Shown here: piece by piece, positions 25,188-33,926 of the stretch
Position numbering within the stretch: the stretch's first letter is position 1
Layout of the letters: every line of letters starts with the position of its first letter
Assembly: GCF_044003965.1 (NCBI RefSeq)
Contig: NZ_JBAWKC010000001.1
Coordinates: 372,001 to 436,000, forward strand
Length of the DNA stretch: 64,000 nt
Direction: 5' to 3'
Origin: Yeosuana aquiaggeris
GTDB taxonomy: Bacteria; Bacteroidota; Bacteroidia; Flavobacteriales; Flavobacteriaceae
Made by a program: the position numbers and the translations under genes
The notes under the pieces: model-generated
The model's input: only the letters and a program-made list of their open reading frames with translations
What the model was told of the DNA's origin: nothing
Databases searched by the model: none

Positions 25188-26317
25188 TAGTTCTGTTCAT
25201 TGTTTTTAGGTTTTTCTTCGTTAATCAAACCTAATCGTTTTGCTCTGTTTTCCCAGTTTTTTCTGGCAAGAAATTGCAAATCGGATACATTATCGCTTTC
25301 ATCCATTATTTCTAGACCCAAAAGGGTTTCAATAACATCTTCCATAGTTACGATGCCGTTAACTGAACCATACTCATCAACCACCAAAGCCATATGGTTT
25401 TTACTGTCTATTAATTGTTGAAATAATTCTGGGATAGGAATGCTTCGATTTACAATAATAATGTCTCGTTTTAAGTCTAGTAATGTTTTGTTATCATTAT
25501 CTAAAGCCATTTCTTTAAAAACATCATCTTTTAAAACCAAACCAACTATGTTATCTTGATGCTCGGAATATATGGGAATCCTTGAAAATCTAATATTGGA
25601 ATTTGCATTAAAAAATGCAGCAACCGTCATAGTTTCGTTTTCTGTTTTAATAACAGTTCTTGGAGTCATGATATCTTTAGCTAGAATTTTTTTAAAGTTT
25701 AAGAGGTTTTTAATTATTTTAATTTCGTTTTCTTCAAAGACGCCTTCTTCATGAGCAATTTCAGTCATAGTGACAAATCCTTCACGACTTAATATACTTC
25801 CATGAGATCCTCCACCTATTAATTTTGTAGTTAGTTGTAAAAGCCAAAGTAGCCCGGTCCATTTTAAAGGAAATATAAGTATTTTTAAACTTATTGCGGT
25901 AAAACCTCCTAAATGTTTCCAATAAGTGGCGCCAATAGTTTTAGGTATAATTTCAGAGACTACTAAGATTAAAATGGTCATGATAGTAGAAACAATTCCA
26001 ACCAAAATATCTTCAGTAATTATAATGCCTAAAAATGAATGAGGCGCACTACCAAAAAGATTAGCATAGGAAACTTTTGCTTGTACACCTACTAAAATGG
26101 CACCAACTGTATGAGCAATTGTATTAAGTGTTAATATGGCAATTAACGGTTTGTCAATATCTTTTTTTAAATGTTCTAAAACTTTAGCGTATGCTTTCCC
26201 TTCTTGAGTTTTTATTCTTAGAAACTCTGTTGTAATACTTAAAAGGACAGCTTCTAAAATAGAGCATAAAAACGAAAAGAAAATCGAGATAATGGCATAA
26301 AAAAGGAGTAACCCCAT
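25187..26317 (-). CDS. Hemolysin/CNNM-family membrane protein (DUF21 and CBS pair)
   Basis: 376 residues. DUF21 membrane domain about 1-190 with several helices (FYAIISIFFSFLCSILEAVLL, LIAILTLNTIAHTVGAILVG, ILILVVSEIIPKTIGATYW), then two CBS motifs about 210-345 (IMTPRTVIKTE, VVDEYGSVNGIVTMEDVIETLLG). The C-terminal CorC_HlyC domain is missing, which makes it shorter than the usual 420-440 residues. Family members are linked to Mg/Co efflux. Lies 10 bp downstream of hemB, so probably co-transcribed with heme genes. Confidence 0.9.
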   Translation of the reverse strand: MGLLLFYAIISIFFSFLCSILEAVLLSITTEFLRIKTQEGKAYAKVLEHLKKDIDKPLIAILTLNTIAHTVGAILVGVQAKVSYANLFGSAPHSFLGIIITEDILVGIVSTIMTILILVVSEIIPKTIGATYWKHLGGFTAISLKILIFPLKWTGLLWLLQLTTKLIGGGSHGSILSREGFVTMTEIAHEEGVFEENEIKIIKNLLNFKKILAKDIMTPRTVIKTENETMTVAAFFNANSNIRFSRIPIYSEHQDNIVGLVLKDDVFKEMALDNDNKTLLDLKRDIIIVNRSIPIPELFQQLIDSKNHMALVVDEYGSVNGIVTMEDVIETLLGLEIMDESDNVSDLQFLARKNWENRAKRLGLINEEKPKNNEQN

Positions 26318-26326
26318 TTAATAAAA

Positions 26327-27316
26327 TTAAGAAATCAATTTAACAACATCTTTGGCAAAATAAGAAGCAATGACATCTGCACCAGCACGTTTGATGGCCG
26401 TGACTTGTTCCATCATCACCGCATCATGATTTAACCAGCCGTTTTCTGAAGCGGCTTTAATCATGGCATACTCACCAGACACTTGATAAACCGCTACTGG
26501 AACATCTACGGCATTTTTTACTTCTCTAATAATATCTAAATAGCACAGACCTGGTTTTACCATTACAATATCAGCACCTTCATCAATATCCATCAATGTT
26601 TCTCTAATCGCTTCAATTCTATTGGCATAATCCATTTGATACGTTTTTTTGTCTTTAGGAACGTCAACCATATTCACTGGTGCAGAATCTAGTGCATCGC
26701 GAAATGGGCCATAAAAAGCTGAGGCGTATTTGGCAGAATAACTCATAATGCCAGTATTGATGAATCCTTCGTCTTCAAGTGCTTCACGTATAGTCAAAAT
26801 TCTACCATCCATCATATCACTTGGTGCCACAAAATTAGCTCCGGCTTGGGCATGAGACACACTCATTTCGGCCAAAACATCAGCCGTATCATCGTTTATA
26901 ATCATGCCATTTTTAACAATACCATCATGACCATAGGAGGAATATGGATCCAAAGCAACATCAGTCATCACTAACATATCAGGACACACATTTTTTACTG
27001 TTTTAATGGCGCGTTGCATGAGCCCATTTGGGTTTAAAGCCTCTGTCCCTTTATTATCTTTTAAATTATCTGGCACTTTCACAAAAAGTAAAACCGATTT
27101 CAAGCCAAGTTTCCAAAGCTCTTTTACCTCTTTTTCCAAAAGATCTAAACTAAATCGATAGTAATTTGGCATGGAAGCTATCTCTTCTTTAACGCCTTTA
27201 CCTTCTACTACAAACAATGGTACTAAAAAGTCATTTGGAGTGATGATGGTTTCTCTAACTAATGAGCGAATGGATTCATTGGCTCTTAAACGTCTATTTC
27301 TTCTTAATGGATACAT
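26327..27316 (-). CDS. hemB: Porphobilinogen synthase (ALA dehydratase)
   Basis: 329 residues. Condenses two 5-aminolevulinate molecules to porphobilinogen. Active-site lysines lie in MSYSAKYASAFYGPFRDA and DIVMVKPG. The metal loop reads DVALDPYSSYGHDG: Cys of the zinc-type enzymes is replaced by Ala and Asp, so this is a Mg-type enzyme that needs no active-site zinc. Located between hemF and the CNNM gene on the same strand. Confidence 0.97.
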   Translation of the reverse strand: MYPLRRNRRLRANESIRSLVRETIITPNDFLVPLFVVEGKGVKEEIASMPNYYRFSLDLLEKEVKELWKLGLKSVLLFVKVPDNLKDNKGTEALNPNGLMQRAIKTVKNVCPDMLVMTDVALDPYSSYGHDGIVKNGMIINDDTADVLAEMSVSHAQAGANFVAPSDMMDGRILTIREALEDEGFINTGIMSYSAKYASAFYGPFRDALDSAPVNMVDVPKDKKTYQMDYANRIEAIRETLMDIDEGADIVMVKPGLCYLDIIREVKNAVDVPVAVYQVSGEYAMIKAASENGWLNHDAVMMEQVTAIKRAGADVIASYFAKDVVKLIS

Positions 27317-27381
27317 GTTTCTATATTTAAAAGCTTAAAAATACAAAGTAAAAAGTTTATAAAACCTTACTTATATCATAT

Positions 27382-28284
27382 TTAAAGCCAATTTTTAGGA
27401 TGTTTTAATACCTCAATTAATTTTTCTTCATCACTACCTTTTTCTGGATGATGGTCATAAACCCACTGCACATGAGGTGGTAAACTCATTAAAATACTTT
27501 CAATTCTGCCATTAGTTTTTAATCCGAAGAGGGTTCCTTTATCATGTACTAAATTGAATTCTACATAACGACCTCTTCTTATTTCTTGCCAATGACGTTG
27601 GGCTTCTGAATATTTTAAATCTTTTCTTTTTTCAACAATTGGAACATAAGCCATCAGAAAATTATCACCAACTTCTGTTACAAAATCATACCAATCTTGC
27701 ATGGTCATATCATCAGATGATTTGCAGTAATCAAAAAACAACCCACCAATACCGCGAGCTTCATTTCTATGTGAATTCCAGAAATAAGTATCACATTTTT
27801 GTTTGAACTCATTATAAAAATTAGAGTTGTGTTTATCGCAAGCCGTTTTACAAGTTTGATGAAAGTGTTTTGCATCTTCATCATATAGATAATATGGTGT
27901 TAAATCTTGTCCTCCGCCAAACCAGCTATCTACCATTTCCCCTTGCTTATTATACATTTCAAAATAACGCCAATTAGCGTGTACGGTTGGCACATGAGGG
28001 TTTTTAGGATGCAATACTAAACTGAGGCCGCAGGCAAAAAAATTGGCGTCCTTTACACCAAAATAGGCTTGCATAGTTTCTGGTAATTTACCATGTACTG
28101 CAGAAATGTTGACCCCTCCTTTTTCAAAAACCTGCCCATTTTCTATGACCCTTGTTCTTCCGCCCCCGCCTTCAAGCCGTTCCCAAAGGTCTTCTTTAAA
28201 TTTAGCCTTACCATCAATGCTCTCTAGTTTTGAGGTAATCCTGTTTTGTAAATCTTGAATATATTGGTAAAATTTATCTTTCAT
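27382..28284 (-). CDS. hemF: Oxygen-dependent coproporphyrinogen III oxidase
   Basis: 300 residues from the Met in MKDKFYQYIQDLQNR. A longer frame to 28341 adds 19 residues that lie entirely inside the upstream GNAT gene, so it is rejected. Uses O2 to decarboxylate two propionates, giving protoporphyrinogen IX. Signatures: FFACGLSLVLHPKNPHVPTVHANWRYFE, WWFGGGQDLTPYY-like segment (WFGGGQDLTPYYLY), and RRGRYVEFNLVHDKGT. The start overlaps the GNAT gene by 11 bp. No oxygen-independent hemN is in the window, so this branch of heme synthesis here depends on oxygen. Confidence 0.96.
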   Translation of the reverse strand: MKDKFYQYIQDLQNRITSKLESIDGKAKFKEDLWERLEGGGGRTRVIENGQVFEKGGVNISAVHGKLPETMQAYFGVKDANFFACGLSLVLHPKNPHVPTVHANWRYFEMYNKQGEMVDSWFGGGQDLTPYYLYDEDAKHFHQTCKTACDKHNSNFYNEFKQKCDTYFWNSHRNEARGIGGLFFDYCKSSDDMTMQDWYDFVTEVGDNFLMAYVPIVEKRKDLKYSEAQRHWQEIRRGRYVEFNLVHDKGTLFGLKTNGRIESILMSLPPHVQWVYDHHPEKGSDEEKLIEVLKHPKNWL

Positions 28285-28813
28285 AATATAATTCATATAA
28301 TTCCATGTCCATGGGCTCCTGACCAACAGGGGTGAATTCATTTTTTAAAGTTTTTCGCCAAACAAAATTACTTTTTTCAGCCACTTTTATACTTGCAGTA
28401 TTACTTTCATGCGAAATAATCTGAAGTTTTTTCAGATTCAATTTTTGAAAAGCGAAGGTTGATGTTGCTTGTATGGCCTCACTCATAAAGCCTTTGCCCT
28501 CAAATTTTTTTCCAATGCAGTAAGCAAACTCCCCTTTTTTATTGTCCCAATCAATAGCTTTTAAAATGATTAAACCTGCAATATTTTTTGTGGATTTATC
28601 TTTAATTGTAAAGGTGTATTCAATTTTATTTTTAATAGCTTCAATACGTTTTGTGATGTAAAACTTGGTGCTTTCCAAAGTTCTGTTTTCAGAAAGTGTT
28701 TTTGGCAAGTAGAGTTTAAAACGCTCCGTATTTGACACCAATAATTTGTTAAGATTAAGAGCATCTTCAAATTTTAATAATTCAATATAAAAGTCTTCTG
28801 ACTTGTAATTCAT
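28274..28813 (-). CDS. GNAT N-acetyltransferase, RimJ-like
   Basis: 179 residues. RimJ/RimL-type acetyltransferase fold: LIILKAIDWDNKKGEFAYCIGKKFEGKGFMSEA with the acetyl-CoA loop (GKKFEGKGFM), then LNLKKLQIISHESNTASIKVAEKSNF. Transfers acetyl from acetyl-CoA to an amine of unknown identity. It sits between hemE and hemF on the same strand and overlaps hemF by 11 bp, so it is translated with the heme genes. A direct heme role is not established. Confidence 0.87.
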   Translation of the reverse strand: MNYKSEDFYIELLKFEDALNLNKLLVSNTERFKLYLPKTLSENRTLESTKFYITKRIEAIKNKIEYTFTIKDKSTKNIAGLIILKAIDWDNKKGEFAYCIGKKFEGKGFMSEAIQATSTFAFQKLNLKKLQIISHESNTASIKVAEKSNFVWRKTLKNEFTPVGQEPMDMELYELYYER

Positions 28814-28895
28814 TCAATATCATTTTGATTTCTGATAAATCAAGTATTGAAAGCTGGACAAATATTAAAAGGCTATTTTTAATTATAGCATTTGG

Positions 28896-29921
28896 TTAAA
28901 CTTTATATTCTTTTACGGCATCAATAAACGCCTTGGCATTTTCTAATGGGATGTTTGGTAAAATACCGTGACCTAAGTTTACTATATATTTATCTTTTCC
29001 AAACTCATTTATCATTTGGTGTACCATCTTTTTTATTTGTGCAGGTGGAGACAACAATCTTGCAGGATCAAAATTACCTTGAAGGGTAATATTTCCTCCA
29101 GTTAAATAGCGCGCATTTTTTGGAGAACATGTCCAGTCAATTCCTAAGGCAGAGGCGTTTGATTTTGCCATGTCATTCAGGGCAAACCAGCATCCTTTTC
29201 CAAAGGCAATTACCGGAGCATCATCTTTTAAAGCTTCAATGATCTGGTTAATATATTGCCATGAAAATTCTTGATAATCTACAGGCGATAACATGCCGCC
29301 CCAAGAATCAAATATTTGAACGGCATTAACTCCGGCTTCTACTTTTGCCTTTAAATAGGCTATAGTTGTGTCCGTAATTTTTTGCAATAACTGATGAGCT
29401 GCAATGGGATTTGTAAAACAAAATTCTTTTGCTTTATCATATGTTTTGCTTCCTTGTCCTTGTACAACATAGCACAAAATGGTCCATGGCGAACCGGCAA
29501 AACCAATTAATGGTACTTCATCCTTTAGTAATTCTTTTGTTGCTTTGATGGCCTGCATGACATAATCTAATTCCACATGAACATCTGGCACAATAACATT
29601 GTCAACGCCTTTTTGATTACGAACAGGATTTGGAAGATAAGGACCAAAGTTTGGTTTCATTTCCACTTCAATATTCATGGCTTGAGGAATAACCAAAATA
29701 TCACTAAATAATATGGCGGCATCCATTCCGTATCTGCGAATGGGTTGTACTGTAATTTCACTGGCAAGTTCCGGGGTTCGGCAACGTGTAAAGAAATCAT
29801 ATTTATCGCGAAGTGCTATAAATTCTGGTAAATATCTTCCTGCTTGACGCATCATCCAAACAGGTGGACGGTCAACAGTCTCTCCTTTTAAAGCTCTTAA
29901 AAATAAATCGTTTTTTATCAT
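28896..29921 (-). CDS. hemE: Uroporphyrinogen decarboxylase
   Basis: 341 residues. Removes four carboxyl groups from uroporphyrinogen III to give coproporphyrinogen III. Signatures: RPPVWMMRQAGRYLPEF at the N-terminus, ILFSDILVIPQAMNIEV, GFAGSPWTI and NLGHGILPNIP at the C-terminus. Complete. It lies 54 bp after the hemC-hemD fusion, in line with hemA and hemCD. A short dyad (CCTTTTTC, GAAAAAGG-like) is in the spacer but is not convincing as a terminator. Confidence 0.97.
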   Translation of the reverse strand: MIKNDLFLRALKGETVDRPPVWMMRQAGRYLPEFIALRDKYDFFTRCRTPELASEITVQPIRRYGMDAAILFSDILVIPQAMNIEVEMKPNFGPYLPNPVRNQKGVDNVIVPDVHVELDYVMQAIKATKELLKDEVPLIGFAGSPWTILCYVVQGQGSKTYDKAKEFCFTNPIAAHQLLQKITDTTIAYLKAKVEAGVNAVQIFDSWGGMLSPVDYQEFSWQYINQIIEALKDDAPVIAFGKGCWFALNDMAKSNASALGIDWTCSPKNARYLTGGNITLQGNFDPARLLSPPAQIKKMVHQMINEFGKDKYIVNLGHGILPNIPLENAKAFIDAVKEYKV

Positions 29922-29975
29922 ATTTTATTGTTCCTTTTTCAAAAAAGGGCTCTTTTTTATTAAATGGCAGTTAAC

Positions 29976-31553
29976 CTACACATAATGTTCGTTTACTAAT
30001 TCAATAACACTTTCAACAGTTGGTGCTTTTGCGATGCGCACATCTTTGAAGTGTTTTTTGGCTTCTTCTGCAGTTGTTTCACCAATGCAAAAAGCTATTT
30101 TTTTTGGTTTGTTCTGTAAAATATAACTTTGAACGGTTGACGGACTGTAAAACATGACACTTTCTGTTGAGTCGTCAACTTTAACCGAAGCGTAAACAGT
30201 TTTATAGGCTTCTACTTCGTTTACTGTAATATTATTGTCTGCTAATATTTTTGGCAAATCATCTAAACGGATATCACTACAGAAATAAGTTATTTCAGTG
30301 CCTTCCATATAATCAACTAAATACTCGGCTAATTTTTTAGCACTGTTTTCTGAATGCGTAACCTTTCCAATTTTTTGTTCAATTAATTGCTTGGTTCTTC
30401 TGCCAACACAATAAATGTTTTTGAACTGTAATTCTTCAGGAGAAAAATTGGTAACAACCGATTCTACAGCATTTTTACTTGTTATGATGATACTTTTCAG
30501 ATTCGATTTTAAAAGCGTTTTTGGAATCCTGTTAATACTTACTTTGATAAAATCTGAACTTTTTACAGAAATCTTATTATTTAATAAATGGCGTTGACCT
30601 TCAGTTAATGCTTTTGTGGAGTAAACCGTAGTTTTTTTGTTTGTTCTTTGTAATTCATCCATTAAGCGCTTTCCACCGCGTTCAATAACGAAATTAGCGC
30701 AAAAAGCAGCCATATCATGATGTTCGCCTAATTTTTTAACGCGCGTAACGTCTATTCTTTTAGAACCATCAATACTCAATAATACACCTTTGAAAGTTAC
30801 TTCTTCATTTTTTATTTGAGCAATAGCTCCAATAGGCGCCGTACATCCACCCTCAAGACGGTTTAAAAATTCACGCTCAATACTCGTGCATATTTCAGTT
30901 TCTTCATGGTTTAATTCAGCGCAGGCATTAACAGCAAATTCATTTTCTTTTAAGGCTGTAATCATAACCGCACCTTGTGCTGGTGCAGGAATCATCCAAT
31001 CTAAATTAATAGCTTCTTCTGGTCTTAAACCAATTCTTCCTAAACCTGCAGCGGCAAAAATTGCAGCATTCCAATCTTCATTATCCTTTAATTTTTGCAT
31101 ACGAGAATTCATATTCCCTCTTAAATCAACAATGGTATGCGTTGGATATCTGTTCAGCCACTGGGCACGTCTGCGTAAACTACCTGTTGCGATGACCGCT
31201 TCTTTTTGGGATAAAAACTCTTCGTTATTTTTAAAAACCAAGGTGTCATTAATATTGCCTCGTTTTATTACTGCAGCCTGAATAATGCCTTTTGGCAATA
31301 TAGTGGGTACATCTTTTAGTGAATGGACTGCAATATCAATATCATAATTTAGCATGGCAATATCCAAAGTTCTCGTAAAAATGCCAGTGATACCAAGTTC
31401 ATATAAAGGTTTATCCAGCACTAAGTCACCAGTTGATTTTACTGGAACGAGTATTGTTTTATAACCAAGTTTTTCTAATTGAGATTGAACAGTATTTGCC
31501 TGCCAAAGGGCTAATTCACTATCGCGAGTGCCAATTCTTATAATTTTAGACAT
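29976..31553 (-). CDS. hemCD: Hydroxymethylbilane synthase fused to uroporphyrinogen III synthase
   Basis: 525 residues carrying two consecutive heme enzymes. About 1-305 is HemC: IRIGTRDSELALWQA, VHSLKDVPT, ATGSLRRRAQW, and dipyrromethane-carrying Cys237 in EGGCTAPIGA. About 310-525 matches a HemD fold of low conservation: KSIIITSKNAVE, IYCVGRRTKQLIEQKIG, YFCSDIRLDDLP, VMFYSPSTVQSYI. Together they turn porphobilinogen into uroporphyrinogen III, so the unstable linear bilane could pass directly between domains. Start overlaps the hemA stop by 8 bp. Confidence 0.95.
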   Translation of the reverse strand: MSKIIRIGTRDSELALWQANTVQSQLEKLGYKTILVPVKSTGDLVLDKPLYELGITGIFTRTLDIAMLNYDIDIAVHSLKDVPTILPKGIIQAAVIKRGNINDTLVFKNNEEFLSQKEAVIATGSLRRRAQWLNRYPTHTIVDLRGNMNSRMQKLKDNEDWNAAIFAAAGLGRIGLRPEEAINLDWMIPAPAQGAVMITALKENEFAVNACAELNHEETEICTSIEREFLNRLEGGCTAPIGAIAQIKNEEVTFKGVLLSIDGSKRIDVTRVKKLGEHHDMAAFCANFVIERGGKRLMDELQRTNKKTTVYSTKALTEGQRHLLNNKISVKSSDFIKVSINRIPKTLLKSNLKSIIITSKNAVESVVTNFSPEELQFKNIYCVGRRTKQLIEQKIGKVTHSENSAKKLAEYLVDYMEGTEITYFCSDIRLDDLPKILADNNITVNEVEAYKTVYASVKVDDSTESVMFYSPSTVQSYILQNKPKKIAFCIGETTAEEAKKHFKDVRIAKAPTVESVIELVNEHYV

Positions 31554-32805
31554 CTATTAAATTTTCTAATTGGAACACTTTTTTTATAAGCTCAAGGCTT
31601 TCATCGGTAGAAATATTATCATCTTTTAAATGATGCGCAAAATGATTCGTTATTTTTTGAATGATATTATTGCTGATCAATTCGGCTTGGTCTTCATTAA
31701 AATTATCGATTTTTTTTCTTTGAGTATCTAATTCAGCAATTTTAAAATCTAAAAGTTTATGTTTTAAGGCTTTAATTGTTGGAGCAAATTTTCTAGTTTC
31801 CAGCCAGTCATTAAATTCTTTTTTTACTTCTTCAATAATACTTTCAGCAAAAGGAATATGTTCTTTGCGTTTTTCATGGGTTTCATCTGTGATTTTTGAT
31901 AAATCATCTAAATGCACCAGCATGACTCCAGGCAACTCTTTAACGTTGTCATGAACGTTTTTGGGTATTGATAAATCTAAAATAAAAAGAGGTTTGTCCG
32001 TTTGAATGAGATGCTTATCAATAGTTGGTCTCTGGGCGCCAGTGGCTACAATTAAGATATCTGATTGATTGATTTCTTCTTGTAAATTAGCGTAATCCTT
32101 TACCACTAAATTAAATTTTCCGGCAATATTTTCAGCTGTATTTTTAGTTCTATTAATAAGAGTAATACGCTCATTTTTAGTATGTTTCACTAAGTTTTCA
32201 CAAGTATTTCTGCCTATTTTTCCGGTTCCAAACAATAAAATGTTTTTATTTGAAACATTCTCGACTGAATTAAAAATATATTGAACTGAGGCAAATGAGA
32301 CTGACGTAGCTCCAGAAGAAATCTCTGTTTCTGTTTTAATGCGTTTACTTGCCTGAATAACAGCATTCACTAAGCGCTCTAAAAAAGGATTTAATAAGTT
32401 GGCTTTTTTAGAAGCAACAGCACTCTTTTTAATTTGGCTAATAATTTCAAAATCACCTAGTATTTGACTATCCAGGCCCGAACCTACACGAAACATGTGA
32501 GAAATAGCATCTTTGTTTTTGTAGATATAAGCTACTTTTTGAAACTCTTCAACGGTTCCTTTAGTATTTTCACAAAGGAGCTGAATAAGTTGAAATGGAT
32601 GTTGAGCAAAACCGTAAATTTCTGTTCTATTACAGGTTGAGGTAATCACCAAACTCTCAATGCCGTTTTCTTTGGCTTGATTAAGTAAGTTGATTTTAGA
32701 GCTTTCGTCTAAACTAAACCGTCCTCTAATATCAGCATCAGCTTTTTTGTAGCTTAATCCTAAGGCATAGAAAGAACTACTTTTAGAAATATTATATTGT
32801 TGCAT
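31546..32805 (-). CDS. hemA: Glutamyl-tRNA reductase
   Basis: 419 residues. First committed step of C5 heme synthesis: reduces glutamyl-tRNA to glutamate-1-semialdehyde. Catalytic Cys58 in ITSTCNRTEIYG, NADPH-binding LLFGTGKIGRNTCENL, dimerisation helices at the C-terminus. Promoter box TACATTTG at 32831-32838, 25 nt before the start, in the region divergent from the AraC gene. A hairpin dyad lies just upstream of that box. Its partner hemL is not in the window. Confidence 0.96.
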   Translation of the reverse strand: MQQYNISKSSSFYALGLSYKKADADIRGRFSLDESSKINLLNQAKENGIESLVITSTCNRTEIYGFAQHPFQLIQLLCENTKGTVEEFQKVAYIYKNKDAISHMFRVGSGLDSQILGDFEIISQIKKSAVASKKANLLNPFLERLVNAVIQASKRIKTETEISSGATSVSFASVQYIFNSVENVSNKNILLFGTGKIGRNTCENLVKHTKNERITLINRTKNTAENIAGKFNLVVKDYANLQEEINQSDILIVATGAQRPTIDKHLIQTDKPLFILDLSIPKNVHDNVKELPGVMLVHLDDLSKITDETHEKRKEHIPFAESIIEEVKKEFNDWLETRKFAPTIKALKHKLLDFKIAELDTQRKKIDNFNEDQAELISNNIIQKITNHFAHHLKDDNISTDESLELIKKVFQLENLIDV

Positions 32806-32830
32806 CGGTAGATCTCAAAATTTTGAAGAA

Positions 32831-32838
32831 CAAATGTA
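32831..32838 (-). promoter_or_regulatory. -7 promoter box of hemA operon
   Basis: TACATTTG on the minus strand, full consensus, 25 nt before the hemA ATG. Confidence 0.7.
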
Positions 32839-32864
32839 TGTATCAAAAAATTAAAAAAACAACG

Positions 32865-32880
32865 CTAAAAGAACTTTTAG
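32865..32880. promoter_or_regulatory. Inverted repeat upstream of hemA
   Basis: Arms CTAAAAG and CTTTTAG with a 2-nt spacer, about 27 bp upstream of the hemA -7 box, where an operator or -33 contact would lie. It could be a regulator site in the shared hemA/araC region or a weak terminator. Confidence 0.4.
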
Positions 32881-32976
32881 TGTCGTTTTTGGGTTTTTAA
32901 AGTATTTTTTTAATATTTTATGATATTTGTCATATTTTTATGGTTGTATTAGCGGCTTTTGAAACACTAACACGAA

Positions 32977-33897
32977 ATGGACAAAAAAAATAACAATTAT
33001 AACAAACAATCGATTTATAAAAAAAATGTCGATGAAAGGTATTTTGCAGAAACTTTTGTGGATGATGGATTTTTTGTTTTAACATATAAAAATGAGGAGA
33101 ATAGCATCCTAATTTTGCGTAAGGATGTTCGAAACGATTATATACAATTCCATTTTTGTATAAAAGGCTTAAGTAAATTTCTATTTAATGAGGGTACTTA
33201 TACTTTGGATATTCTTGAAGAAAACTCTTTATTGTTGTACAATCCGCAAAAAGATTTACCGATTAATTTAGAAATAAACCCAAATTCTTGGGTTGTCACG
33301 GTATTAATTTCTATCAAAAAATTTCATTCTTTATTCTCGCAAGAAGCTGATTATATCTCTTTTTTGAATGATGATAATAAGGAAAAGAAATATTATAAGG
33401 ATGGAGAAATTTCAGCTTCAATGTCCATTGTTTTAAACCAATTAATTAATTACAACCTTAATCAGTCGATAAAACATTTATATTTTAAGGGAAAGGCGTA
33501 TGAAATTTTGAGTTTATATTTTAATAGAAATGAAGACACCAATATTGAACAATGCCCCTTCTTAGTGGATGAAACTAATGTTACAAAATTAAGAAGGGCC
33601 AAGGACATTATTATTTCTAAAATGGCTGAACCCCCTAGTTTACAAGAATTAGCAGATGAAGTTGGATTAAGTTTAAAAAAACTAAAAGAAGGATTTAAAC
33701 AGATTTATGGCGATACTGTTTTCGGGTTTCTGGTAGAACATAAAATGGAGTTTGCACGTAAAATGCTGGAAGCAGGCGATTGTAATGTTAATGAAGTGGG
33801 TTTAAAAGTGGGCTATAGTACTTCAAGCCATTTTATTGCGGCCTTTAAAAAGAAATATGGCACGACTCCAAAAAAATATTTAATGTCTTTAAATTAA
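32977..33897 (+). CDS. AraC-family regulator, PchR-like, at the heme locus
   Basis: 306 residues. N-terminal ligand-type domain about 30-200 (VRNDYIQFHFCIKGLSKF, ENSLLLYNPQKDLP, SWVVTVLISIKKFHSLF) resembling the siderophore/iron-linked PchR group. C-terminal AraC DNA-binding domain about 212-305 (LQELADEVGLSLKKLKEGFKQIYG, VNEVGLKVGYSTSSHFIAAFKKKYGTTP). Divergent from hemA and directly followed by hemH, so a role in setting heme or iron genes is likely but inferred. No perfect -7 box is seen; ATGATATTTGTCAT at 32920-32933 is a dyad in its upstream region. Confidence 0.88.
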   Translation: MDKKNNNYNKQSIYKKNVDERYFAETFVDDGFFVLTYKNEENSILILRKDVRNDYIQFHFCIKGLSKFLFNEGTYTLDILEENSLLLYNPQKDLPINLEINPNSWVVTVLISIKKFHSLFSQEADYISFLNDDNKEKKYYKDGEISASMSIVLNQLINYNLNQSIKHLYFKGKAYEILSLYFNRNEDTNIEQCPFLVDETNVTKLRRAKDIIISKMAEPPSLQELADEVGLSLKKLKEGFKQIYGDTVFGFLVEHKMEFARKMLEAGDCNVNEVGLKVGYSTSSHFIAAFKKKYGTTPKKYLMSLN

Positions 33898-33906
33898 AAT
33901 ACTGCT

Positions 33907-33914
33907 TATCTTTG
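33907..33914 (+). promoter_or_regulatory. -7 promoter box of hemH
   Basis: TATCTTTG, full consensus, 10 nt after the AraC stop and 12 nt before the ATG at 33927. The TTG inside it is not a start codon. Confidence 0.65.
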
Positions 33915-33926
33915 AAAAAAATTAAA

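Noticed and set aside
30886..31281. 131-codon plus-strand frame inside hemC
   Set aside because: Antisense shadow of the conserved HemC domain.
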